From Fasciola hepatica (taxonomy: Eukaryota; Platyhelminthes; Trematoda; Plagiorchiida; Fasciolidae): a DNA stretch of 64,000 nt. Shown here one piece after another: positions 23,609 through 34,569 of the stretch (position 1 is the stretch's first letter; each line of letters begins with the position of its first letter). The notes beneath the pieces are model-generated. The model searched no databases, was not told the DNA's origin, and saw only the letters and a program-made list of their open reading frames with translations. The stretch spans positions 682,001-746,000 of the forward strand of contig CANUEZ040000129.1 in the NCBI GenBank assembly GCA_948099385.1, written 5' to 3'. Made by a program: the position numbers and the translations under genes.

Positions 23609-23656
<48 letters not shown>
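23609..23656 (+). repeat. (CAT)n microsatellite at an RTE 3' end
   Basis: Sixteen CAT units joined directly to the conserved 3' terminal sequence of RTE family 1, longer than the tails of copies A, D and E. Confidence 0.95.
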
Positions 23657-23996
23657 GTACAGCGTTAAACAGCAGGGAAAGCCCCCACTGACCACTGCCT
23701 TTCTCACCATGTTGCACGTTGAATTAGAAAGTATGAATATACAAGATGGACATGGAGTGGACCTACATGGGTGGGAAAAAGAAAGAATGCCTTAATAACC
23801 AACACATGGAATACACAGTCTAAGTGTACAAACGCACATCGATCAATCATTCTGATTCGACAGAAAGTGACAACACGATCGCCACTGTTCGCGGTTCGGT
23901 GTCATATCCTTCAGTGTCTCCAGCCAACTGGTAGACGGATCTTTTGGACCCCAACCACGAAGACATGAAGTACTTACTTTTCCTAAGTTAGCTGTA
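23609..23996 (-). mobile_element. RTE family 1 copy B, short 3' fragment with (ATG)n tail
   Basis: About 340 bp matching the last part of copy A, preceded on the plus strand by an expanded (CAT)n tract (23609-23656), which is the element's 3' tail. The copy breaks off after the 3' UTR and end of the coding region. TTTAT occurs on both sides and may be the target duplication. Confidence 0.85.
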
Positions 23997-25790
23997 TTTA
24001 TGGGTTACCAGAATTCAAGACAGCATTTGAGCTACTGATTCATATTCCTCAATGTCTCCAACCAACGACAGTCTTCAATTATTGGGCCCAAAGTAGATAG
24101 ACGGGGCGAACCAACCGAAGCCAATGGTAATGCTAGCTTATTCACACTTCTACGCTAAGTCACGGCCTGACCGCCGCTTTACTTCTTTGAGCCTTGCCCA
24201 GCACGTACGAATAGATCACGGAAAGGTAGACGATGAGCAGGCATTCGCAAAACATGACCGAGCCACCGGAGGTGGGGTAGAGCAACCACTTCGTTAAGAG
24301 AGTGACTATTCGTGCCTAACACACAACGGCGCACTTCGTCATTACCCACTCGATGTTCCAACCACACGCGAGCGATGTATCGGAGACATCGGTTATCGGA
24401 CACAGAAAGACGCCGAGCATCCTCAGCGCGAAGTGATCAGGTCTCGCAACCGTAGAGTAAAACAATACAAACCGCGGCGACGTACACCAATCCCTTAAGG
24501 GAAAGGCGGATGTCACGGCGGTGCCGCAGATTTGCAGGTATGCGAAGGCTACTCTGACTGTTCGTATTTGTGATGTGATCTCCGTTCCAGCACCGCCACC
24601 AGCTGTTATTAAACTTCAGAGTTATTCAGAACTATTGACTACACTTAGCTGATCAACACAAACAGTGAATGCAGGCACAGGCTTCTGCCAATCATGCAAA
24701 AACACTTTGCACTTGGAAGGCCCAAAGTGTATGTCATATTTGAATACCTCGACTACCAAGCAGACCAAAACTTGTCCCACTGCCTGTGCATTTTCACTCA
24801 GCAAAGTAATATTATCGGCATACTCCAAGTCAAAAACTGTTTTCTGGGGGTAGTTCGAATACGCCATTTGGAAGACCGGATAAGGCACTCCGCAGAACAT
24901 ACTCTATGACAAAGTTGAAGATAAATGAGGATACAGGGCGACCTAGTCGTACTCCAAGTAAGACGACAAAAAGGGCCGAAAGTTGACCGTAGACCGTAAC
25001 CCGATTTGAGGCATAACGATGCAATTTTTTTAGGACGGAAATACTTCTCAGGTACTCTATATTTCAACAAACAGTCTTACAGTGCGACCTTATCGACAGA
25101 GTTTAAGGCCGAGCAAACGTCCAGCAACACAATGATCATTGGTCTTTGAAAGGTATGACGGTGCTCTAAAAGCTGCGGGAGGATGAAGATTTGGTCGACA
25201 GATTCAAGACCGGCGCGAAACCCAGCTTGCTCCTCGCGAGTCTGCTCTTCGTGGGTACAAGCAGCTTCACTACTGTTGGGATAAAGTCTACACCGCTATA
25301 GTTGGCGCAATTACTGCGCGAGCCTTTCTTCAAGATGGAGACAACAGTCGATCCACTCCACAAGGAGTGGACTTGCTCAGAATTTCAGACCTTTGAGAAA
25401 AAATATGAAGTTCTTTGACAATCTATACCCCACCGTTTTTAAAAATGGTTTGGGGGAAGACCATCAAAGTTTGGCTCTTTGTGACGTCCTGAGGCCCGCA
25501 TTTCTCTGAGGATCCCCACCTCAGAAGGTGGATGTGTCGAAATAAACCACGGAGTGTGTGCCGAAGGTGCATTGAAGAGGCTGACTCAGAAGGCCAGCTA
25601 AACTGTCTGAAATCGCTCCGCCCAGCGTTGGAGACAACGCAGCTGGTTGTAAATTGGCCAGCCGACAGCTAAACAGACTGTTTCACTCATCTCTGGTGGC
25701 TTCCCACCGGTGACTTGGATGAGATGAAACATTTTGAGGGAACTTCCCGCGGTGGCAGCACGTTCCATCCCAGTGTTGGAGCCTGTCATC
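23997..25790 (-). mobile_element. RTE-like retrotransposon, family 2 relic
   Basis: Minus-strand pieces of a second RTE-like subfamily. 25789-25598 is the linker before RT (KMFHLIQVTGG, SETVCLAVGWPIYNQ). 25363-25166 is the early RT (VVSILKKGSRSNCANYSGVDF). 25070-24798 and 24900-24622 include VFDLEYADNITLLSENAQA (second Asp of YADD is Asn) and FGPSKCKVFLHDW. 24403-24179 is the C-terminal domain (CLRYIARVWLEHRVGNDEVRR, RWLGHVLRMPAHRLPF). The pieces are in different frames and the catalytic YADD is lost. Confidence 0.83.
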
Positions 25791-27360
25791 GTGCCTAGTT
25801 ATTTTCATATGGACGAAATTATGGCGCAACCAGGATCTGTCAAGTTTCACCAATCAGCCGGCCCTGATGAAATTCACCCTCAGGTGTTGAGTAAACTCTC
25901 CGACATCACTGCATCACCAATCACCACGCTGTTTAATACCTCGCTGGCAGCAGGGAAACTACCGAACTACTGGATCAATGATATGATTATTCCACTGTTC
26001 AAAGGTGGCAACAAAACCGCGGTTGTCAACTACGGCCCTGTGAGTCTAACATGTGTCGTCTGCAAGACCATAGAATGTCTCATAGCCAAACAAGTGCAGG
26101 AACACGTGGAAAACCACTACCTGTTCAGATCCCAGTAACATGACCTTCGCAAAGCCCGTTCCTGCTTATCAAATCGTCTGCTCGCTCGTGAGCGCTGGAC
26201 TGAAGTGAAGGCCGAGGGATGTTCCACGGGAATCATCTTCGTGGATTTCAGAAAAGCCTTTGACAAAGTTTCACAAGATCACTTCTCTCGGAAGCGCAGA
26301 TTACTGGGAATATCTGTTCCTTTGCTAAGATGGATCGAAGATTTCCAAAGAGAACGGTGGTTTGCTGTCAGAATATCAAAAACCATCTCCAAATGGTACT
26401 CAGCGTCTAGTGGTGTCTCCCAGGGATCTGTTCTTAGACCGTTACTGTTTCTCACTTACATAAACGATCTCCCAACGGTTATCTCATCCTCATGTCTGTT
26501 GTATGCAGATGGCCTGAAACTGTGGTGGATACCTCGATTGGATGCTGCTAGTCAAATTCTACAGCAAGATCTAGATGCACTCATGCGCTGGTCCTCTGTA
26601 TGGATGTTGCCACTAAATCTTACGAAGCGTTTATATGCGTGTAGGTCGTTCTCAGCTGCCAGTGAGTTACTACTGGTCTGGAAACCTACTGCGGATAACA
26701 GATTGTGAGCGCGATCTAGGAGTTTTGGTGTTTTCCCTCGCTGAAAACCAGAGGTCACACTTCCGCTTGGAGTATTCTTGATCCAATTCATCGATCGTTA
26801 GGGAAACTATCGTACGACGCCTTCCGTATGCTGTACACATCTTATATACGCCCTTGACTCGAATACAGTGGTGCGACTGCGTATCCATATACAACTGCAT
26901 AACCAACCAAGTTAGGGAGAGTGCAGAGACCTGTTACCCTTTTCATCTCTGGACTATGCGGGGTCAGCTATAACGGACGTCTTAATGCGACTGGTTTGCT
27001 TCCCGAAGCCGGATGTGTTGTGATCTCATCTTCATCCGTCGCATAATTCGGGGTGATCTGGGACCAGAGCTGCAAGTGGACTTTCCACTCTGTGAGCCGT
27101 GTCGTGTGCGCAGCCTCTCAGAAACACTGGGGAAGATGCATTCTACTGGTTTGCCGTCAGTCTACCGTTCGTCTCGGAAGGCCACAAACTTTTGAAATCC
27201 TTTACTGCTGATGTGGTGGAAGAGGCAAACGATAAAGCATTCAAGAGGAAACTTAGCCAATTTTTTATTGGGGCTTCGGCATTCTGCTCAGTCTTGAGTT
27301 CATGCCAACGAGTGGATTTTGACGAGGCTTATGCGGGAAAGTTCCCGCTGTCTCTGATAT
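25791..27360 (+). mobile_element. CR1/jockey-like retrotransposon copy, RT to C-terminus, with YADG at the active site
   Basis: Plus-strand RT in long frames. 25734-26138 covers SAGPDEIHPQVLSKLSD, DMIIPLFKGGNK and NYGPVSLTCV up to a stop at FRSQ, where HGFRKARSCL is expected to follow. 26205-26708 covers FVDFRKAFDKVSQD, SSGVSQGSVLRPLLFLTYIND and LLYADGLKLW. In that last motif the second catalytic Asp is Gly, which should abolish polymerase activity. The C-terminal part continues in pieces (IIRGDLGPELQVDFPLC, 27013-27195) to about 27360. It abuts the 5' end of the RTE family 2 relic and shares its subfamily with the fragment at 16.8-17.7 kb. Confidence 0.85.
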
Positions 27361-27790
27361 GAAGAATGAAGAATGGAAGTTATGGTTCACCACTTCCACC
27401 ATATCAGCAGGTAAAGAATTCCACAGTTTGTAGCCATCCGAGACACGCGATAAAGTAACGACAAGTCAGTAGAATGCATCTTCACCAATGCCATTGAATG
27501 ACCGCGCACGCGACGTGGCCCACGGAGCAGGAAGTCCACTTACAACTCTAGTCCCAGATCACCCCGAAGTATTCGATGGATGTAGAAGAGATTGCCACGC
27601 ATCCACCGGTAGGCTTCTGGAAACAAACCAGCCGCTTCAACACTTTTCATAGCTGATCTCGCATAGTCCTGAGATAAGACGAGTAGGGGACTTCAGCATT
27701 CTCCAACTCGGTTGATTCAGCAGCTGCACAAGGATATGCAACAACTGCACCATATTCAAGTCGAAGATGCACATGGAAAGTACGTGTATA
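27361..27790 (-). mobile_element. CR1/jockey-like 3' fragment facing the preceding copy
   Basis: On the minus strand, sequence from about 27790 to 27366 encodes the same C-terminal region (LWNSLPADMVE-type tail; LQPxEYGAV-type upstream block) as the plus-strand copy that ends at 27360. The two 3' coding ends meet head to head, giving a short diverged inverted repeat. Confidence 0.65.
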
Positions 27791-27967
27791 TGAATATTAT
27801 TTTACTGGGCTAGAAGCAGCGCATATTACTGAGTAATGAGAGGGAGAGAGAGTTGTCTTATCTGCATTACATAACTGATATTTATAGAGTTTAATTAACC
27901 CTAATTCACTTCTTCAGCTTGGTATTGTAGACAAATTTGTGCTTTGCTCTGGAAAAAATTGGCAAAA

Positions 27968-28961
27968 ATGGCTTGTTCGCAAGAGAAATTTGATGAACTC
28001 ATAGGAAGTCGCCAATTTGACTCATATGCAGAATTGGCAGAAGCGTTGGAGGAGTTCAAAGCCGCAACCTGGTCCTCATTCAGCATTCGCTCCTCATCTC
28101 GATCTCAGTATCCTCATATCCACTTTCGCAGAGTCAGTTTTATTTACATTGTTGAAAGCATTTAATTTGCCTCTTTATAGATTGTTTTTAATTGCGACCG
28201 ATATCGAAAACGAAAGAGTGTCAGCAAAGGTCTTCGGCGAGTTAAGTAAGGTGTGCACCAATTAAAACAATCCGCTGCCCCGCATATAGCCCCCGTTCAA
28301 CGGATTGTTCAGCTCGATTTATTGTTCGGGAACGTGATGCGAAATTAGTTGTCACATCCTCTTTTTTGCAACACAATCATCCGTTGACGCAATTTTACTA
28401 TGAGCATCTTCCCGCAAATCGTCGTCTTTCACATGAGCAGTTCGAATCGTTGCGTGAACTATTTCAGCAGGTCGATACCAAACTCTTGAAAGAGTTTATT
28501 CTTGGTCTGTTCGGTAAACCATTAACTACAAAAGATATCAACAATATTCGACGTAAATATTTCCCGACACTCTCAGGTTAGTTTGTCGTTGATATGTTAC
28601 AGTCGCTTTTCCAGCTAATGGAAAAGAGATCAACCGAGTACTGGAAAGAGCTAATAAAATGCGTATTTATAAACCGAGTGAAACGCTTGAATTGTGTGAG
28701 ATGGATATGTGTGAAACTCCTTTGGATATGTGCGACGATTCTCATATTCTGCTTCAACTGCCCGACGAGTCGGTTTGTCATTTATATGTGGACGGAGCAT
28801 TTTATTCCGACCCATCAGTTGCACAACCCGGATCGCAACTCGGAAACTCATCGGTCTTGCCTCTTCCGTGCATGTCAAAGAACCATTTTTCTTCATCCTC
28901 TTCCTCTTCTTCCCACACAGCCACTTCAACCACCAGCACCCGGTCTATGTTTACTCAATGA
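27968..28961 (+). CDS. FAR1-type DNA-binding-domain protein, four exons, about 287 residues
   Basis: Four exons join in phase: 27968-28132, 28181-28245, 28290-28576 and 28615-28961. The introns are 48, 44 and 38 nt with GT-AG ends. The N-terminus has KFDELIGSRQFDSYAELAEA and FSIRSSSRS; exon 2 gives FNCDRYRKRKSVSKGLRR; exon 3 gives STDCSARFIVRERD and QHNHPLTQFYYEHLPANRR. This Cys/His arrangement, with Cys-Pro/Ser-Ala-Arg and HNH, is that of the FAR1/WRKY-GCM1-like domain of mutator-type transposases and ZSWIM-like proteins. No DDE transposase or SWIM domain follows; the C-terminus is Ser-rich (SSSSSSSS near 28900). All splice junctions keep the frame, so it looks functional. It could be a domesticated transposase fragment or a transcription factor. 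Confidence 0.72.
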
Positions 28962-29514
28962 CATTTTGGATTGTCCTATTTCTTGACTTATCCTAATCGG
29001 TATTCTTGTTCTACACACAGTTGTATATTTATGTAGATCGATTCCCCAATTCTCCTGCTGTGACGATCATACATATGGTATTAAAGGCCGGCTAGTTCTT
29101 AATTTCATTACTGAGCTGCTCTTTTCAAACAGTTCAGGTTTGTTACCGTGGTTTAAACATAGTCTGTTTCCGTGGTTTTTGTTGGCTTTATGTCAATGTT
29201 CTGATATTGATGGATTAGCGCACATATTTGATCTTATCTACGGACTAGAAATATATTGTAGTGGAAATACAAACATACTGGATCTGTTTGCAACGTCGTT
29301 CCTATAACATTGGACGTATATGTTCAACTGCCAGAATCGTTGTACAGATACTAACTGCAGTTTAAATCCCAACTGCCGAGAATACCACTTGGTGGCTAGT
29401 CTTACCGACCGAATCCTGTGTGATGGTAATGATTCTGTTAATCAAGCTGAACAGATAATTATTCAAAAACTATTTTTTCGATATCTCCGATTGACAGAGT
29501 CCTTTGGAAACAGA
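28962..29514. other. 3' flank of the FAR1-type gene; no further gene recognised
   Basis: Probable 3' untranslated and intergenic sequence. No strong coding signal was found. Confidence 0.4.
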
Positions 29515-29810
29515 CCATTGATGGTCGGGTGGTTCAGAGCGTTTAATTACCACTCCGGAGGTTCGAGATTCGGATCCCCGCCGTCACCGGTTACTTTGGT
29601 GGTAAGCGGTAATCCGCTGTCCTCCGGATTGTTACCACACCTAACCTATTGGCAATTTATATGATTCTGTGCCACTACAGGTCTCAGGATTTTATTGCTG
29701 GTTATCCCTGATCGTGCATTGGGCCTTCGTGGATATGGGGGTGTGTACCCCTTCCACTACAATTCTGCGCAAGCTTGTGATAAAAAAATACAGACTGGAG
29801 GTATTGGTGT
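29515..29810 (+). mobile_element. tRNA-derived SINE, copy 1
   Basis: The head GGTCGGGTGGTTCAGAGCG resembles a pol III A box and GAGATTCGGATCC is a B-box-like block 40 bp later. The body continues for about 230 bp with blocks shared with copies at 37.2 and 61.1 kb (ACTTTGGTGGTAAGCGGT, TACCACACCTAACCTA, CTTCCACTACAATTC) and ends in an A-rich tail. Confidence 0.72.
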
Positions 29811-31180
29811 CTCACCCACTTCTGATTTTTAACCTGTCTCAACAAATCACGTTTTTTACGAAATGCCTGTGTAGTTAGTTTCTTCGAAAAGCTGCGCTCC
29901 AGACATTTCAAAATAGTAGTTCTGTCACCCTTAGGATCTGATTTTTGTGGATTCGTCTCAGGTATCCCTTAGAGATAGGTTGCGTTCGTTTGCAGTGAAG
30001 TTAAAAACGTTGACGTGATGAGTTAAGAGTAGAGAGTATGCGTTTTGCCGTTAGGCAGTAGAAACAAAGCTCCTTTAACTTCCTTTTTCGTTCAATATAC
30101 AACAAAGTACAACAACTCAGAAAGGAAGCCGTGGCCAATGAAAGACTGTCAGATGCGGGGGTGATCGACGGTGATGAGAGTCGATCCCGAGTCGTTATTG
30201 CCCGAAGTTCACGGTGATAACCGTTTTGACCACCGCCGGTCAATAACACCACGTTGTAGTTTCTATATTAGTCGATATAATCTATCATTCCATAACTTTC
30301 ACCGAGAACCAGTCTCCCGTCGAATGCAAACTTAAAAACGAAATAATATCAAAACGCGTTAGCACATTTGTGTTCAAAAACTTTTGTTTTGGTTGTAGGT
30401 CTTCAGTGGACTGACTTCCAAGTTCGGCCAGACAAGCCCAAAGTAAAATGATTTGTCACTGTACAGGACGCTAGCTAATAAAAACAGAAGAGGGCAGTTT
30501 ACGGGTCAAAATGCCTTCACTATATGAACGTAGAGGTCGAGTTCCTAGTGTTTTATTGGACACTTCATTGTGCAACCATTATCCGTTAAAGTATGTTAAA
30601 TCCCATTTCAACCGATGCTACACCGTCCACACTCCACTTGCTCCACGGAATAGAAATATAATCTTTTAGGCTAACTAATACACACTGCTCCAGGGAACAC
30701 AGAACAATCATAAGCTTTGCGCGGGAGGCCAGAAGAAACTCCTACATGGGTTCTCCGGCCACCTTCCGGCATTTGGTTGATGCCAAATTACCTGGTGGGC
30801 CGAACCGTTGAGAAGGTTCTGGTTCTGGTCCCCAGAAAAACCTCTTGGTTTTTATTTCTCTTTTCCTTACCGTTCAGACTTTTGAGCTAGCGACACTGGT
30901 TAGGATTATCAGGAAAACATGCGACGTAGACAGCTGCAGAGTACGATTATCCCATAACCTCTATGGACATCTGAGAAATATCGTTTCCTTTCTTCTGTTC
31001 TCATTCACACCCTCACAGTTCCAACTGAACATGAGGAACTACACGAAGTTATGACCGGGAAGGTATGAATCATAGCAAGAATGATAACAAGAAAACGGGG
31101 AACATCCGAATATCATTCTCAGACTAATGCCTTCTCAATTGACTGTCTACAACATTAGTACGCTTTGTCAAAATAGGAAC
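29811..31180. other. No gene recognised
   Basis: Intergenic sequence with only short ORFs. No transposon domain or splice chain found. Confidence 0.5.
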
Positions 31181-31249
31181 TACACCTTTTCCCATCAGGC
31201 CTTAGCCAAAACCCGCAATTCTTCAGCCACGACCCACAATCCTTTTAGC

Positions 31250-32014
31250 ATCATCATCATTATCGTACAGCGTTAAACAGCAGGGAAAGCCCCCACTGAC
31301 CACTGCCTTTCTCACCATGTTGCACGTTGAATTAGAAAGTATGAATATACAAGATGGACAGGGAGTGGACCTACACGGGAGGGAAAAGGAAATAACGCCC
31401 TAATAGCCAACACATGGAATACACAGTCTAAGTGTACAAACGCACATCGATCAATCATTCTGATTCGACAGAAAGTGACAACACGATCGCCACTGTTCGC
31501 GGTTCGGTGTCATATCCTTCAGTGTCTCCAGCCAACTGGTAGACGGATCTTTTGGACCCTAACCACGAAGACATGAAGCACCTACTTTTCCTAAGTTAGC
31601 TGTACATTTTCTCATTCCTCTCTGCCACGTTATCTGTTGACCTCCACGTGGTTTCTTCCACTCCCTAGGAGGAACGGAGAATAGGACACCGTACGGTAGA
31701 CGTGTGTTTGCCATGCCTAACACGTGTCCCAACCAACGAAGTCTACTAAGTTGGATACACTGTGACAGAACGTTCTCCGAAGTAATGCCCAATACTCGCT
31801 TTCTGACCTCAGCATTACTTACTCGGCTAGCGATACTACGTAAACGTCGATGGTCGAAAACCTCAAGACGATGACTATCTTCGGCACGCAGACTCCAAGT
31901 TTCGCAACCACACAACAAAACTGAAGGCACCGTGGCACAGTACACACGACCGTTCAACTTCAGTGAAATATCAGGTCGGAGCCACAGATGCCTCAGTCCG
32001 GCGTTCGCCTCTCA
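31250..32014 (-). mobile_element. RTE family 1 copy C, 3' fragment inside the mariner-type TIR
   Basis: A 765-bp 5'-truncated copy. Its (ATG)n 3' tail is at the left and its coding end (31957-31559, VLLCGCETWSLRAEDSHRLE and RLRWLGHVLGM) to the right. TTTAGC at 31244-31249 and 32015-32020 is the target duplication, made within the third 21-bp unit of the left TIR. It inserted after the mariner-type element. Confidence 0.9.
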
Positions 32015-32722
32015 TTTAGCTACAACCCACAATCCTTTATCCACGACCCATCATTCTTGAGCCTTCACCCATAACCTTCAGTCATACCACTGCAAGCCAG
32101 TCAGGTCAAAAGTATCGGAATATAATGGCATCAAGGGATATTGGGACAACTTATTTTTTTACAAGGATTGGTGTTGCAAAGCTAAAGAAACAAATGAGAA
32201 AATGTGACAATCATATCCTGCGCAGCTGACCGTGGTAATGGTATCAAATGCTGCATCGTAAATTGATTGGAGAAGGTTTAAACGATGTTCCCGTATCGTT
32301 GAACCACGTGGCACAGCCCCTATTACTGCTGCAATTTCGGTGATAATATTGGTGTCAAATGTTGCAGCATAGATACATTGGCGACAATAATGGGAATGTA
32401 CTCACTTTATCTGTGTGTATTGCTGTCGGAATTTCAGTATATCTCCATCTAAACGTTTAAGGAGCCACACCTCTGTTTTGTCCCATCATATCTGCTTCTG
32501 CTATTTGTCTGTGGCTTTAAATGCAAAACAAAGTATCGTTTGTTACATTAAGGGTTTTACTCACAGGACTGCTTGTTTGTTACATTTTACTCTTGCATGG
32601 GAGACTCGTTATCGATTGGTTGATATTTCCTTTGGAGACGATTGGGCGACCATTTGTGGTAATACTCGCCCTACTTTACCTGGCACCCTACACATCACCT
32701 ATTGACAGTATAGAGAGCGGTA

Positions 32723-33575
32723 ATGTGTGAGAAGGAAAGATCGTACCATTTCACCAGTGCTGAAGATCGACAGAGGATACTCGAATGCGCACGAAGAAGA
32801 GATGATTTAAAGGACACTGCCAAACACCTCAACATCAAGATCAAAACATGCCGTGCTATTGCATCTACAAATCGGGGAACCATTCACATCCGGGGTCCTA
32901 CAAGACGGAGTTCAACGACGAGTTTTTCAGGCATTTGTGTGAAGTAGCGGATGAAAACCCCACGAGCACATTGAGGCAGTTGAAGGAAAGGATGGAGAAA
33001 GATTTCCCAAGCACAACAGTCAACAAATCATCCATTGATCGGTTGCTGGATGGGCATCATTATTCGATTAGAAAGCTGACTATCTAACCGGTGAAAAAAA
33101 CTTAGATGCAGTCAAATCCTAACGAGCAAAATATGCCGATTGTCTGCAACGGTCAGGTACTGCAACTTTAACGCTGTATGTTGATGCGACCAACTACAGT
33201 ATATGGTGTTATCTTAGCTATGGGTGTTCGAAATTAGGCAGTAAAGCCATCCGAATTCTACCGTCAGTTAAAGGACCTAACTTGAACATATTAAGTTGTT
33301 CATCTGTCGCCGGTATCTTAAAGTATGAATGTCATAAAAAGATTACATGGCATATCTTTACTGAGTTTTTCATGCTTTCGGCGTCTATCGCTACTGAGAA
33401 ACCTGATGTTCCAGTAGTATTTATCTTTGACAAAGCGTCCGTTCATCGGAGGTCTATGGACGCAAAATTACATACCAATCACCAAGTACGTTTTCTCCCA
33501 CCGTATAGGCCATTTTTCAATCCTCTGGAAGAGGCATTCAGTGAGCTCAAACAAATGAAGTGTTTGCCACTTTAA
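32723..33575 (+). pseudogene. Tc1/mariner-type transposase, frameshifted
   Basis: The N-terminal part (32723-32944, HFTSAEDRQRILECARRR, then a helix-turn-helix-like KDTAKHLNIKIKTCRAI) shifts frame into 32848-33087 (DEFFRHLCEVADENPTSTLRQL, IDRLLDGHHYSIRK). After a stop, the catalytic core continues: LYVDATNYSIW near 33180 (first Asp), VFIFDKASVHRR (second Asp) and LPPYRPFFNPLEEAFSELK (Glu) in 33282-33575. About 32 residues separate the second Asp from the Glu. All three DDE residues survive, but at least two frame breaks make the gene non-functional here. Confidence 0.85.
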
Positions 33576-33623
33576 TTTGTTTATATTTTTAGTACGTTAA
33601 AACTAGTTCACTGAAAATACGAT

Positions 33624-33954
33624 AGTAATAGGGGCTGTGCCACGTGGTTCAACGATACGGGAACATCGTTTAAACCTTCTCCAATCAATTTACGGTGCAG
33701 CATTTGATACCATTACCACGGTCAGCTGCGCAGGATATGATTGTCACATTTTCTCATTTGTTTCTTTAGCTTTGCAACACCAATCCTTGTAAAAAAATAA
33801 GTTGTCCCAATATCCCTTGATGCCATTATATTCCGATACTTTTGACCTGACTGGCTTGCAGTGGTATGACTGAAGGTTATGGGTGAAGGCTCAAGAATGA
33901 TGGGTCGTGGCTAAAGGATTGCGGGTTTTGGCTAAAGCTTGATGAGAAAGGGTT
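33624..33954 (-). repeat. Right TIR of the mariner-type transposon with two 21-bp units
   Basis: Reverse complement of 32021-32327 plus 31183-31249. Units start at 33888 and 33909, then a partial unit at 33930. Nearly identical to the left TIR apart from the two missing units. Confidence 0.88.
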
Positions 33955-33956
33955 TA

Positions 33957-34569
33957 ATTCTCCTGGCTGTGTCTTCTGAACTCTACAAAATAGACATACT
34001 TTATTTTCGAAATTCGCATGCCACCCCACTTCGAAATTTGTACTGAACCCCCCCACCCAGGGTAATGGCGAAATAAACTGAACGGAGACTCACAATACAG
34101 TCGTCGCTAGTCCGGAGATTCAGCGTAAGGTGTTTTCTATTTTCAGTGGGTACGCATGAGTACGGTGGGAAGGCATTTATCCTATTGCCAAAACGGGTAA
34201 ATTGCAAAAATGTGTATAGCCCCACCCGATAACATCAACCAGCACTGATTATTTGTCAAGACTGAGTTCATCCTGATAGCCCAGTAAGCTATGGGCTGTC
34301 TCACTTGCCGGGAGATCCTGGACTTCTGCCAATTCTCTACGCTTTCTCGACGCCAGCCAGTCAAACAAGTATAGTGAAACACTGCCCGTAACGAAACATG
34401 AACTTAACGGGATTCTTCGTAGGGACCGCACAATATGGTGGCCGCAATTGCATCACAGATGAAGCATGCTTCCGACAAGGGAAATACCCATAAGCTTTTC
34501 CACCTCATTTGAGTCACCGGTAGAAAACCACCTAATGTGCGTAAAACGATCTATACAACTGACGATTAA
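33957..34569. other. No gene recognised
   Basis: Short ORFs on both strands without motifs. Confidence 0.5.

Larger units (their letters stand above)
31183..33954 (+). mobile_element. Tc1/mariner-type DNA transposon with long TIRs of 21-bp units, interrupted by an RTE fragment
   Basis: Borders are set by TA dinucleotides (31181-31182 and 33955-33956) next to matching ends (CACCTTTTCCCATCAGG and, reversed, AACCCTTTCTCATCAAG). The right TIR is about 331 bp (33624-33954). The left TIR is about 374 bp once the RTE fragment at 31250-32014 is removed (inner end near 32327). The difference equals two units of a 21-bp subterminal repeat beginning GGCTAAAGGATTGTGGGT: four units left, two right. Between the TIRs lies a broken transposase gene. 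TA duplication and DDE type place it in the IS630-Tc1-mariner group; the long TIRs are less usual. Confidence 0.88.

Noticed and set aside
23609..23656. Tandem repeats checked for CRISPR-like spacing
   Set aside because: A plain trinucleotide microsatellite at an RTE 3' end in a eukaryotic genome.
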